A stretch of DNA of 33,491 bases from Phycisphaerales bacterium UBA6054 (lineage in GTDB: Bacteria > Planctomycetota > Phycisphaerae > Phycisphaerales > UBA1924), in the NCBI GenBank assembly GCA_002429045.1, contig DIYM01000100.1, positions 9,126-42,616 on the forward strand. The letters run 5' to 3'. Made by a program: the position numbers and the translations under genes. Shown in pieces: positions 15,715 to 24,280 of this stretch. The notes beneath the pieces were generated by a model. That model was given only the letters and a program-made list of their open reading frames with translations. It was not told the origin of the DNA and searched no databases. Every line of letters begins with the position of its first letter. The first letter of the stretch is position 1.

Positions 15715-15731
15715 CCATTGCACCCCAATGG
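15715..15731. repeat. Inverted repeat CCATTG-N5-CAATGG
   Basis: A perfect 6-bp dyad with a 5-nt spacer lies 30 nt upstream of the HTH-receiver start codon. Its size fits a dimeric HTH operator, so autoregulation is a possible role. Confidence 0.45.
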
Positions 15732-15855
15732 CGCGTCGATTCAGGCCATCACATCGGCACAATCGGAGGGGGGGTCTACCCCCCGTTCGGAATAATCAGT
15801 TCAGTTTTTGTTCCCGGACTTACCAGATTCCGGGGTGCGTCGGGCAGGGCCCGCG

Positions 15856-15885
15856 TTGACACCCCGTCGCGCGGTCCGATACAGT
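15856..15885 (+). promoter_or_regulatory. Predicted promoter of the HEAT-repeat gene
   Basis: Perfect TTGACA (15856-15861) is separated by 18 nt from TACAGT (15880-15885). Transcription should begin near 15892, giving a leader of about 150 nt. Confidence 0.65.
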
Positions 15886-16045
15886 TGCGACCCCCTCGGC
15901 GGGATGATCGCCCGCCCGAACCCGGTCTGAGACCAAACAGGTGTCAGTCCGGGTGGGTGGCAACTGCCGCCCGGTAGCATCCGTATTGTATGGCTCGCGG
16001 GAGATTCCTCCCGTACGCCTCCCCAATCGCCGACAGGAGTTGCCC

Positions 16046-18268
16046 TTGCGTCTTCAGATCCCATACCGGTCGCTCGCCCGCCTGACGGCGGCGGGGCTCC
16101 TGCTCTCCGTGGGCTCTGCAGCGGGCCCCGCGTCCGCCACGCTGCACTCGGAGATCCAGCCAGCCGACGAGGCCGAGCGGCAGACCGACTGGCTCAAGGA
16201 TTTCATTCACTTCACGAAGGTCGCCCGCTTCGACATCGCCGCGGATGTGGGCAACCAGCTGATCGATTCGGGCATCGATCCGGAGTCGTTCGTGGATCTC
16301 GTCGACGGTTCGCGCGAGCAGGCCCGCTTCGAGGAGGCGGTCGCCGCGGCGATGCGGGTACCGGTCATCGAGCCGGTCGCCGCAGCACTCGATCGCATGT
16401 ACCGAGAGGGCAAGCTCGCTCGCGTCCGCAACGCCGAAGAGATCGCCCGGAACATCGAACTCCTCTCCGGCGGGCTCCGCGCCCGCCAGATCGGTCGCGA
16501 GCGTCTGATCGCCGCGGGCGAGTACGCGCTGCCTCAGCTGATGGACGCGTTCTTGCAGAACCGTGACCCGAACCTGCGTGCACAGGTCCAGCGCGTGCTC
16601 GTGGACCTCGGGCGGCAGTCGATCGTCCCGCTCGCGACGGCGTTGCCCGATCTCGATCCCGCCCGGCAGGAGGCGATCGTCGATGTGCTCGGTCTGATCC
16701 CGTACCGGACCAGTGTCCCGTTCGTCGTCGATCTGTACCAGTCCACCGATGTCGAAGCGGTCCGCCAGTCTGCCGCGCGGGCGCTCGGAAGGCTCGGTGC
16801 CAACCCCAACGAAAGCGTCGCCGGTCTCTACAGCCTGCTTGCGAACTCGTACTACAACGAGCCGGGCGAGTTGACCAGCTTTGCCGGCGAGGACTTCCAG
16901 CTGCTCTGGAGCTTCGACCCGGGGCTGGGGCTGGTGATGACCCCGATCCGTACACCGGTGTTCCACGAGGCGATGTCGATGCGAATGGGCGAGCGTTCGC
17001 TGATGCTCGAGCCCGACGATCGAGAGACGCTGGCTCTCTGGGTGGCTTCCAACTACAGCCGGGAGCTGGACAGCCCCGCGGATTACGACAACCCGGTGTA
17101 CCCCGCGGACCGGCGCGGTGCGGCGTACTTCGGTGTCGCGGCGGGCCCGGACATCGACCAGCTGGTGCTGCGCCGGGCGTTGGACGATCGGGACACGCCG
17201 CTCGCGAGGCTCGCGATCGACGCGCTGTCCCAGACCGCCGGGCCGAACTCTCTGTGGGGCGAGCCCCAGGACGGGCGTTTCCCGCTGCTGGAGGCGCTGA
17301 CGTATCCCAACCGGCGCGTCCAGTACGAATCGGCGATCGCCCTGGGGCGTGCAACGCCCGGGGAGACGTTCCGTGGGGCCGAACGCGTGGTCCCGCTGCT
17401 GGCGTCTGCCGTCCGTGACGCCACCGCGCTGCACGCGGTCGTGCTGACCGGCTCCGACCGCGAGTCGTACCAGGTGTTCCGGGGCGAGTTGGAGTCGATG
17501 GGCTTCACGGTCCTGCCCCCGTCGCCCGACGGGCTCGATGGCGTTGAGGCGGCGATCGCCGAGGTGCCCGCCGTCGATCTGATCGTCACGTCGCTCGGCT
17601 TCGACCAGACGCTGCTGGAGATCGAGACCGCCCGGAACGATGGCAAGCTCGCGGCGACGCCGGTGTTGGCGTTGATGGCCGCCGAGGAACAGGCCCCGCT
17701 CGCCCGCCAGTACCAGCGTGACCAGTCGGTTGCCGTCAGGCGGTCTTCGATCTCGGGCTCCGAGTTCGCCCGCAGTGCCGATGCGCTGCTCGAGTCTGCT
17801 TCGGGCGGTGTGATCTCCGAGGAGGAGGCCGAGGAGTACGCGGCCCGTGCGGTGCTCGTGCTCCGGGATCTGGCGGTGTCGGGGAACCGAGTGCTGGATG
17901 TTTCGGAGGGTTCGGCGATCCTGATCGATGTGCTGGAGTCCGCCGAGGATCTCGCGATGATCGATGTCGCCGAGGTGCTGTCCTACGTGGATTCTCAAGC
18001 GGCGCAATCGGCGATCTTCGAGAAGGCCCTGGAAGCCGAGTCGTTCGACCAGATCGAGATGCTCGCGATCGTTGCCGATTCGGGCAAGCGGTTCGGCAAC
18101 AAGCTCGATGCACGCCAGACGCGGCGTCTGATCGGTCTGGCGCAGGCGGGTGATGAGGGGCTGGCGACCCAGGCCGTGGCCACGATGGGCGCGCTGGAGA
18201 TCCGCAACTCGGATCTGGTCCCGCTGATCCTGGGCGCGGATCCGCGTCAGACCGCGGACGGCCGATAA
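16046..18268 (+). CDS. Exported HEAT-repeat protein with embedded receiver-like segment
   Basis: This 740-residue protein has a signal peptide (about 1-31, cleavage after A-S-A). Residues about 130-290 are HEAT/PBS-like helical repeats (for example VPLATALPDLD and RQSAARALGRLG), with further helical repeat segments to about 450 and after 590. Between them, about residues 460-590 resemble a receiver fold: a beta strand AVVLTG, a helix, the strand VDLIVTSLGFD, another helix, TPVLALMA and SISGSEF. The phosphoacceptor Asp position appears to be Thr or Ser, so it would be a non-phosphorylatable pseudo-receiver. The start is TTG 16046, with AGGAG 6 nt upstream. It probably acts as a periplasmic protein-interaction scaffold. 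I recognise no named family. Confidence 0.8.
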   Translation: MRLQIPYRSLARLTAAGLLLSVGSAAGPASATLHSEIQPADEAERQTDWLKDFIHFTKVARFDIAADVGNQLIDSGIDPESFVDLVDGSREQARFEEAVAAAMRVPVIEPVAAALDRMYREGKLARVRNAEEIARNIELLSGGLRARQIGRERLIAAGEYALPQLMDAFLQNRDPNLRAQVQRVLVDLGRQSIVPLATALPDLDPARQEAIVDVLGLIPYRTSVPFVVDLYQSTDVEAVRQSAARALGRLGANPNESVAGLYSLLANSYYNEPGELTSFAGEDFQLLWSFDPGLGLVMTPIRTPVFHEAMSMRMGERSLMLEPDDRETLALWVASNYSRELDSPADYDNPVYPADRRGAAYFGVAAGPDIDQLVLRRALDDRDTPLARLAIDALSQTAGPNSLWGEPQDGRFPLLEALTYPNRRVQYESAIALGRATPGETFRGAERVVPLLASAVRDATALHAVVLTGSDRESYQVFRGELESMGFTVLPPSPDGLDGVEAAIAEVPAVDLIVTSLGFDQTLLEIETARNDGKLAATPVLALMAAEEQAPLARQYQRDQSVAVRRSSISGSEFARSADALLESASGGVISEEEAEEYAARAVLVLRDLAVSGNRVLDVSEGSAILIDVLESAEDLAMIDVAEVLSYVDSQAAQSAIFEKALEAESFDQIEMLAIVADSGKRFGNKLDARQTRRLIGLAQAGDEGLATQAVATMGALEIRNSDLVPLILGADPRQTADGR

Positions 18269-18666
18269 AGCGCACGCTCCGGACAATCGGTCCATATCGC
18301 ATCTGGTATCGAACAGGGCGGCCCGAACGGGCCGCCCCTTTTCGTGTGGCCCGCTTCCGGTCGTGGCTGGATTTGGGACGTTGGCGGACCGGACAATCCG
18401 TACGCCGTGTTCATCCGGCGCTCGCAGGCGTTACGGCCGGCAAGCGAACGCGCGGTCGCTGATGCGGATTGGTTGGCCCGCCGATGCATCGATTGACAGA
18501 CTCGGTCTTGCTTCGGAGCGGTGTGTTGCCGCCCCGGGACGAAGGGCAAGGTCACTTGGAGTCGGAGCGGGCCCTCGGAGGATGGGCCCTCTCGTGAACA
18601 CGGGCGACCAGTCACAGCCCGGCCGAGCGGAACGCTCGTGAGTTGCAACCGAAGGAGTGTACAAGC
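18269..18666 (+). other. Intergenic region between the HEAT gene and pseudopilin cluster
   Basis: These 398 nt hold the HEAT-gene terminator (18316-18342) and then about 320 nt without a convincing gene. A TTGACA (18493-18498) has no acceptable -10 at 16-19 nt, so the pseudopilin promoter is not located. A ribosome site lies at the end (18652-18657). Confidence 0.6.
18316..18342 (+). terminator. Intrinsic terminator of the HEAT-repeat gene
   Basis: The 9-bp stem GGGCGGCCC/GGGCCGCCC encloses a GAAC loop and is followed by CTTTT. It lies 48 nt after the stop codon. Confidence 0.9.
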
Positions 18667-19119
18667 ATGCAAGCAACACGGAAGAATATGGCGAAGGGGT
18701 TCACCCTCGTCGAAATCCTGATCGTGGTGGTGATCCTCGGGATCCTCGCCGCGATCGTCGTGCCGCAGTTCACGAACGCCGCGAACGAGTCGCGCGTCGG
18801 GAACGTGGCGACCCAGGTCTCGACGATCGAGTCTCAGCTCGAGCTCTTCGCCGCCCGCAACAACGGCGCGTATCCCGACCTCGCCGCCGACGGCTGGGGC
18901 GACGCCGACACCGCGGACACCATGGTCGGCGACGGCTACTTCAAGGAAGTGCCCACCAACCCGTTCACCAACTCGTCGGAAATCAACGCGTGGCCCGATG
19001 GCACGGACACCGATGTTTCGGTGATCTACGCCGACGACGTTGACGGCTGGTACTACGACAGCGACACCGGCAACATCGCGGCTGCCGCTCCGGAAGCCGC
19101 CGATCCCGCCGGCGGCTGA
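18667..19119 (+). CDS. GspG-like major pseudopilin / type IV pilin-like protein
   Basis: This 150-residue protein carries a class III signal: a short basic leader, then the cleavage site G-F-T-L-V-E (G11 before F12, E16 at mature +5) and the helix ILIVVVILGILAAIVVPQF. The body has the pseudopilin-like segments YPDLAADGW and YFKEVPTNPF and a GWYYDSDTG-like end, as in GspG or short pilins. Prepilin peptidase removes the leader, and the helix packs into a pseudopilus or pilus. ATG 18667 has AAGGAG 9 nt upstream; ATG 18688 is a less likely start. It is the first gene of the secretion-type cluster. A stem-loop directly after it could raise its expression over the genes that follow. Confidence 0.88.
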   Translation: MQATRKNMAKGFTLVEILIVVVILGILAAIVVPQFTNAANESRVGNVATQVSTIESQLELFAARNNGAYPDLAADGWGDADTADTMVGDGYFKEVPTNPFTNSSEINAWPDGTDTDVSVIYADDVDGWYYDSDTGNIAAAAPEAADPAGG

Positions 19120-19147
19120 TCCCCGCAAGCCGATCGCTTCTGATACA

Positions 19148-19179
19148 CGCAGGGGCCCGGAAACGGGTCCCTGTGCTTT
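19148..19179 (+). terminator. Stem-loop after the major pseudopilin (partial terminator)
   Basis: A 12-bp stem with two G-T wobbles (19148-19159 with 19164-19175) has a GAAA tetraloop and a short TTT tail. The tail is weak, so partial read-through into the next gene is likely. Confidence 0.6.
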
Positions 19180-19211
19180 CCCCCGAACCGCACGGCAAAG
19201 GAGCGTTCCGG

Positions 19212-19778
19212 ATGTTCCACAAACGCGTTTCTTGTTCGAGCGCAGCCCGGAGGCTCGGGCGGCGGGGCTACACGCTGATCGAGGTGCTCATCACCGTGAC
19301 CATCCTGGGCATCGCCGGTGCGGTTGTCGTCCCGTCGATGAGCGGCGCCAACGTGCTGAAGGTCCAGGCCGCGGTCCGCTCGATCGTTGCCGATATCACC
19401 TTCGCCCAGATGGACGCACTGGGATACCAAGAACCGCGCGGCGTCGTCTTCGACACGGATGCCAATCAGTACACGCTGATCCAGATCACGGGGGCGGATA
19501 TCGATCTCGACGCCGATGCCCTGTACGACCCCAAGGGGCCGGACCAACGCTATGTCGTGAATCTCAACAGCGCCGACTTCGGCGGGGCGGTGATCACCGA
19601 TCTGGATCTCAACGGCGGGGACACGCTGATCTTCGATGAGATCGGTGGGCCCGTGGCGGCGGCGGGCAGCGATGAGCTCAGCTCGGGCGGGTCGGTGACC
19701 GTGAGCGCACCCTCGGGTCGGTTCCGCATCGATATCGCGCCGTTCACCGGGCGCGTAACGGTTGTGCGGCTGGACTGA
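19212..19778 (+). CDS. GspH/FimT-like minor pseudopilin
   Basis: This 188-residue protein has a longer basic leader (about 20 residues) followed by the prepilin cleavage site G-Y-T-L-I-E and the helix VLITVTILGIAGAVVVPSM. The body (residues 45-188) is beta-rich, as in GspH/FimT minor pseudopilins, with paired strands such as RGVVFDTDANQYTLIQI and a C-terminal RFRIDIAPFTGRVTVVRLD. Minor pseudopilins form the tip complex that primes pilus assembly. ATG 19212 has AAAGGAG 8 nt upstream. It follows the major pseudopilin by 92 nt, across a stem-loop. Confidence 0.85.
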   Translation: MFHKRVSCSSAARRLGRRGYTLIEVLITVTILGIAGAVVVPSMSGANVLKVQAAVRSIVADITFAQMDALGYQEPRGVVFDTDANQYTLIQITGADIDLDADALYDPKGPDQRYVVNLNSADFGGAVITDLDLNGGDTLIFDEIGGPVAAAGSDELSSGGSVTVSAPSGRFRIDIAPFTGRVTVVRLD

Positions 19779-19845
19779 ACCGATCGCCCGCCGATTCTGG
19801 GGCGGTCACCTCCACCCGGCATCTGTCTCGCCCGATCCAACCGGT

Positions 19846-20193
19846 ATGGACAAGAAGCGGGATCGCCTTGCGCGTCAGGTTGTGTTTGTGCTGGGCATCG
19901 GATCGCTCGCGGGCGTCCTGATCTGGTCCAAGCTGCGTTTGGTCACGGACATTCCCCGCAGCGCCTACGCCGAGCCCGAGGATGAGGCGCAAGGCGTCCG
20001 CTCGGACGCGCCCGATGCCGGTGTCGCCGCGGATCGGGCGCCGGGTCCCAGCCCGGCTCGCGACGCGAGCGGACAGCCCGAAGAACACGGCTCACACCGC
20101 GAAGACCCCGCGCCCCTGTCGCCCGCGGGCGCGGGGCGATCCCCAGATCCGGCGGCCTCGGATCCGGACCGCGACTCGGCGCGCGACGGCTGA
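19846..20193 (+). CDS. Small single-pass membrane protein in the secretion cluster
   Basis: This 115-residue protein starts MDKKRDRLARQVVFVLGIG. It has a basic N-terminus, one membrane helix (about 12-29) and a long Pro/Asp/Ser/Ala-rich tail that looks disordered and lies outside by the positive-inside rule. I recognise no family. It lies between a pseudopilin and the secretin, the place where inner-membrane platform or GspC-like linkers are often encoded, so a linking role is possible. The start has no strong ribosome site. A skewed Pro/Asp tail can also arise in non-coding GC-rich DNA, so the gene call is moderate. Confidence 0.55.
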   Translation: MDKKRDRLARQVVFVLGIGSLAGVLIWSKLRLVTDIPRSAYAEPEDEAQGVRSDAPDAGVAADRAPGPSPARDASGQPEEHGSHREDPAPLSPAGAGRSPDPAASDPDRDSARDG

Positions 20194-20382
20194 TTCCCGG
20201 ACCAAGGTTCCGGCTGCGCTGGCGGAGAGCCCCCGAATCGTCCGGAGCTTCCCAAAGTCGCGCACCCTCGGCGTCGATGAAATCGATATCGATCGCCCAG
20301 TTTCCGGGCGAGAACCGGCGAGAGAGCCTTTTCCCGAGTGGCAACAACCGCCTATCGCACAACGGCGGACGAGGTGAACGAG

Positions 20383-23001
20383 ATGACAACCGACGAGCAA
20401 AGCAACCGCTACGGCCTTTCCCTTCCGCTCTCCGCTCGCCCGAGTTGGGGAGTCCCCGCCCTGGCGATCGCGATGTTCGCCGGGACCAACCAGGCCCTCG
20501 CCCAGGACTCGGGATTCGGGCTGCTCGACGCCCTGGACGACGCCAACTCCCAGGCCGAGTCGGCACCGGCCGTGTTCGATGAGCAGGCGCCCGAGCCCGT
20601 GGACTTCAACGACCTCGAGGGATCGGTGGAAGTCAACGAGTACGACCTGGTCGACCTGCATGTCAACAACGAAGACCTTGGCGCGGTGCTCCAGCTGCTC
20701 TCCATTCAGAGCCAGCGGAACATCATCAGCTCGAACTCGGTCCAGGCGGCGGTCACCGCAGACTTGTACGGCGTGACGTTCTACGAGGCCCTCGACGCCA
20801 TCCTGCACGTCAACGGGTTCGGCTACATCGAAAAGGGCAACTTCATCTACGTGTACACCCGCGAGGAGCTCGAGGAGTTCGAGCGCCTCAGCCGCAAGCC
20901 GATCTCCCGGGTCATCAACCTGGATTATCTCAACTCGGTCGACGCGGCCGAGTTCGCCAAGGGCCTGCTCAGCGAGACCGGCTCGATCGCCAGCAGCGCG
21001 GATAGCGGGAACTTCCAGATCACCGACGGCACCCCGACCGGCGGCGAGAGCTACGCCAACAGCGCCACCCTGGTCATCCGGGATTTCGAAGAGAACGTCG
21101 AGGAGATTGTCGGGCTCATCTCCGAGCTCGACACCAAGCCCGCCCAGGTCCTCGTCGAGGCAACGATCCTGCAGACCACGCTCAACGAAGCCAACGCGTT
21201 CGGCGTGGACTTCTCGATCATCTCCGACCTGAACTTCAACGACTTCCTCGGCTCGGGCGGGCCGCTCTCCGTCGTCGATGGGCTCGTCAACGGGCTCAGC
21301 AAGGACGCGGCGGGGTCGGACGTTCCGGCCGCGGGGGCCGACGGGGACGGCATCGGCATCGGATCGAACATCGGCAACGTCGCCGGCGCATCGACCCTCA
21401 AGGTCGGCATCGTCAGCGACGACGTGTCCGTGTTCCTGCGCGTGCTCGACCAGGTCACCGACGTCACGGTCGTGAGCAACCCCAAGCTGCTCACCCTCAA
21501 CCGCCAGCCCGCCCGCGTCCTGGTCGGCACCCGGGTCGGCTACCTGAACACGACCACCACCGAGACGAGCACCACGCAGACCGTCGAGTTCCTCGATGTC
21601 GGCACCCAGCTCTCCGTGCGTCCGTTCGTTGCCAAGAACGGGACGATCCGCCTGGAACTGCGTCCGCAGGTGTCGAACTTCGCGCTGCGCCAGATCACCG
21701 ACAACAGCGGGGCCACGCTGACCATCCCGGACGAAGACACCACCGAGATGAACACCAACGTCATGCTGCAGGACGGCGAGACCGCGGTCCTCGGCGGCCT
21801 GTTCACCGAGAGCACCACCTCGACCCGCCGACAGGTTCCCGTCCTCGGTGATATCCCGATCATCGGCCAGGCGTTCCGGGGCAACGACGACGAGACGCGC
21901 CGATCCGAGATCATCTTCATGATCACCCCCTCGATCGTCAACGATCGCATGATCGCCGACGCCGGCGCGATGGGCGTCGACTACATCGACGCGACCCGCG
22001 TCGGAGCGCGCAAGTCGTTGCTCCCGTTCTCTCGTGAGCGTCGCGTCGGGCAGCTGCTCATCCAGGCCCGCGAGTTCGCCGATGCCGGCAACACCGAGCG
22101 TGCTCTGTTCCTCGTGGACCGGGCTCTGACGCTCAGCCCGATGTCGCCCGACGCGCGCATGATGCGGTCCGAGCTCACGAACACCAGCGAGCGCATGCCG
22201 AGCCGATCGATCATCAACGGCATGCTCCATCGCGAGTTGCTCACCGGGGAGACCCGCCTCGTCGACTCCCAGTTCGGGAACCGGTTCGAGAGCCAGTTCG
22301 AGAACACACAGCAGGGCCAAGGTCCGTTCGAGAACGGTGCGTCCGAAGAGGCGGGGGCGGAGGTCTTCGCTGAGGTGGACGTGGAGTCTTTGTCGTCCAA
22401 CGAGCCGGGCGGTTCCGGATCGATCGAACCGTCCGACGAGAGCGTGGAGTGGGTCACCGCCGAGGTCGAGCCCCGGCCCTACGTCGAGGTCGAGTTCTTC
22501 GAGCCCTCCGACGAGACCGGCGAGTTTGGCGAGTTTGTGGAAGCCACCACCGGGGGGGCGACCGAGTCCGGTCTGCCCACCGATGAGCTTGAGGACGACT
22601 TCGGAGCCGGTCGAACCACCGAGGAGCCCGTCTACGTGCAGATCAGCCCCGAGGACATGCTCCCCGCCGAGCATGACTTCAACACCGGTTCCGACGGCGC
22701 CCCGCGCGCGGCGGATCGGTTCGACGCCATGAAGTCTGTCGCGACGGCCGAGCCCGAGCCCGACGCAGAACTGCCCGAGGACTGGTTCCGCTGGGGTGAG
22801 GGCGACGCCCAGGCCTTCGGGCAGCAGGCAAACGCCCAGCCGAATCCCGGCTCGTTCGGCGGCTTCCTCGTGATCCCGCTCCCGGGCGGTGGGGCCCTCC
22901 ACATCGAGTGGCCCATCACCGACTGGAACTGGGCCAACGGCTACACCGGGGGGACGTTCACCAATGTCGAGACGGACTCGTTCGTCCCCGGCACCGAGTG
23001 A
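20383..23001 (+). CDS. Secretin (GspD/PilQ-type) with long C-terminal extension
   Basis: This 872-residue outer-membrane secretion pore has a signal peptide (1-40, cleavage after A-L-A). An N0/STN-like domain lies at about 88-142 (DLGAVLQLLSIQSQRNI), then an N-type domain (about 165-250). The secretin core (about 255-520) carries the signature VPVLGDIPIIGQAFRG (485-500) and ends EIIFMITPSIV. Secretins form the gated ring through which folded proteins or pili leave. The remaining 350 residues are unusual: a TPR-like helical pair (about 555-598), a Glu/Ser/Pro-rich acidic stretch, then a Gly/Trp-rich end (IEWPITDWNWANGYTGG). ATG 20383 has GAGGTGA 5 nt upstream. It is followed by the TPR lipoprotein gene after 61 nt. 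Confidence 0.92.
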   Translation: MTTDEQSNRYGLSLPLSARPSWGVPALAIAMFAGTNQALAQDSGFGLLDALDDANSQAESAPAVFDEQAPEPVDFNDLEGSVEVNEYDLVDLHVNNEDLGAVLQLLSIQSQRNIISSNSVQAAVTADLYGVTFYEALDAILHVNGFGYIEKGNFIYVYTREELEEFERLSRKPISRVINLDYLNSVDAAEFAKGLLSETGSIASSADSGNFQITDGTPTGGESYANSATLVIRDFEENVEEIVGLISELDTKPAQVLVEATILQTTLNEANAFGVDFSIISDLNFNDFLGSGGPLSVVDGLVNGLSKDAAGSDVPAAGADGDGIGIGSNIGNVAGASTLKVGIVSDDVSVFLRVLDQVTDVTVVSNPKLLTLNRQPARVLVGTRVGYLNTTTTETSTTQTVEFLDVGTQLSVRPFVAKNGTIRLELRPQVSNFALRQITDNSGATLTIPDEDTTEMNTNVMLQDGETAVLGGLFTESTTSTRRQVPVLGDIPIIGQAFRGNDDETRRSEIIFMITPSIVNDRMIADAGAMGVDYIDATRVGARKSLLPFSRERRVGQLLIQAREFADAGNTERALFLVDRALTLSPMSPDARMMRSELTNTSERMPSRSIINGMLHRELLTGETRLVDSQFGNRFESQFENTQQGQGPFENGASEEAGAEVFAEVDVESLSSNEPGGSGSIEPSDESVEWVTAEVEPRPYVEVEFFEPSDETGEFGEFVEATTGGATESGLPTDELEDDFGAGRTTEEPVYVQISPEDMLPAEHDFNTGSDGAPRAADRFDAMKSVATAEPEPDAELPEDWFRWGEGDAQAFGQQANAQPNPGSFGGFLVIPLPGGGALHIEWPITDWNWANGYTGGTFTNVETDSFVPGTE

Positions 23002-23062
23002 AGTACGACCCGCAACCGGCCGATCTCAGCAGCAGACCAGAACGAACCGAAAGGACACACCC

Positions 23063-24280
23063 ATGCGGGCGTCAACCATCATCGCACTCGGCGGCGTGAC
23101 TCTTCTCCTCGGAGCTTGCGGCGGGCAGGGCAACTTCACCCGCGAGGGCGCTTCCCTGGCCAACGAACGCATGAGCGTGATGAAATCCGCGACGGAGTGG
23201 GAGATGGCCCGGCAGGCCTTCCTCGCCGGGGATCTGGAGAAGGCGCTGCGGAAGGTCGACGCGTCTCTCTCGCTCAACGAGGGCGTTCCCAAGAGCCACG
23301 TGCTCAAGGGCCGGGTGATGATCGAGATGGGCGAGTTGGGGCAGGCGCTCAAGAGCTTGCACACCGCCGAGACGCTCGACCCCCAGGACCCGGACGCGCA
23401 GTATTACCTGGGCATCGTGTTCGAGCGCCTGAACCGCCCGGAGGAGGCCGTCGAGCACTTCATGAACGCGGCCGAACTCGACGATTACAACCCGGGGCAC
23501 GCGGTCGCGGCGTCCGAGATGCTCGTCGACCTCGACCGGGTCGAAGAAGCCAAGGAGTACCTGCTCGGCATGCCCATGGCCGGGGAGAACGCCGGCATCC
23601 GCCAGATGCTCGGGCACATCGCACTCATCCAGGACGATCCCCGTCGCGCGGTCGAGTACTTCGGGCAGGCGCGCCTGCTGGCACCGGACGATACGGCGAT
23701 CCAGGAGAACCTGGTCCGCGCACAGATGCTCGTCGGGCAGTTCGCCCAGGCGGAACTGAACATCGCGGCGCTGCGCAAGTCGGGGGTCAATGCCGAGCGC
23801 CGGGACCTCAAGCTCCTGCACGCCGAAGCGTTGTTGGCGGTCAACCGTCCGGTCGAGGCCCGCACGCTGTACCAGGAACTGCTCAACGATCCGAACATGG
23901 TTTCTGACGTATCGGCGTGGATCGGGCTCGGCAACTCGGCCTATCTGATCGGGGACCAGCGGACGCTCCGCAGGGCCAGCGCGAGGGTCGTGTCGCTGGC
24001 TCCCAGTTCGCACGAGGGCTACGCCCTCTGGGCGCTCTGCCACCGGCGCGACGGGAAGTTCTCGAAGGCACTCTCGGCGATCGATTCCGCGATCGAGCGG
24101 GATCCCGAGAACGCCTCGTTCTTCGCGATGAAGGCGATGATCCTCTCGGACCTGGAGCGCAACGCCGAGGCGGTGCAGACCGCCAAGGCGGCGGCACGCA
24201 TGGCGCCGGCTGACCCATCCTTTGCGTCGCTGGTCAATCAGCTGCGGTCGGGCACGTTCGCATCGGCTCCGACGGAGTGA
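23063..24280 (+). CDS. TPR-repeat lipoprotein of the secretion cluster
   Basis: This 405-residue lipoprotein has a signal peptide ending in the lipobox L-G-A-C (C19). Tetratricopeptide repeats run from about residue 50 to the end, with readable units such as ARQAFLAGDLEKALRKVDAS, AQYYLGIVFERLNRPEEAVE and GYALWALCHRRDGKFSKAL. TPR lipoproteins next to secretins often act as pilotins or assembly factors (PilF/PilW, TadD), bringing the secretin to the outer membrane. That role is likely here by position. ATG 23063 has AAAGGA 7 nt upstream. The 3' end overlaps the convergent recJ gene by 43 nt. Confidence 0.88.
   Translation: MRASTIIALGGVTLLLGACGGQGNFTREGASLANERMSVMKSATEWEMARQAFLAGDLEKALRKVDASLSLNEGVPKSHVLKGRVMIEMGELGQALKSLHTAETLDPQDPDAQYYLGIVFERLNRPEEAVEHFMNAAELDDYNPGHAVAASEMLVDLDRVEEAKEYLLGMPMAGENAGIRQMLGHIALIQDDPRRAVEYFGQARLLAPDDTAIQENLVRAQMLVGQFAQAELNIAALRKSGVNAERRDLKLLHAEALLAVNRPVEARTLYQELLNDPNMVSDVSAWIGLGNSAYLIGDQRTLRRASARVVSLAPSSHEGYALWALCHRRDGKFSKALSAIDSAIERDPENASFFAMKAMILSDLERNAEAVQTAKAAARMAPADPSFASLVNQLRSGTFASAPTE

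Larger units (their letters stand above)
15686..16045. other. Divergent intergenic region, regulator / HEAT gene
   Basis: These 360 nt contain an inverted repeat near the regulator start, a G7-TCTA-C6 palindrome (15768-15784), the HEAT-gene promoter (15856-15885) and about 150 nt of leader. No conserved gene is visible in any frame. Confidence 0.6.

Noticed and set aside
15768..15784. G7-TCTA-C6 palindrome as a terminator
   Set aside because: No T-run follows directly on either strand, and it lies between divergent genes where no terminator is needed.
18474..18489. Possible sigma54 promoter before the pseudopilin gene
   Set aside because: GG and GC are present, but with 9 instead of 10 nt between them, and the flanking bases do not fit the consensus.
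18493..18521. TTGACA as a promoter for the pseudopilin cluster
   Set aside because: No acceptable -10 hexamer is found at 16-19 nt downstream.
20092..22902. Long minus-strand open frame opposite the secretin
   Set aside because: The plus strand encodes a clear secretin with signal peptide and signature motifs; the antisense frame is a codon-bias shadow.
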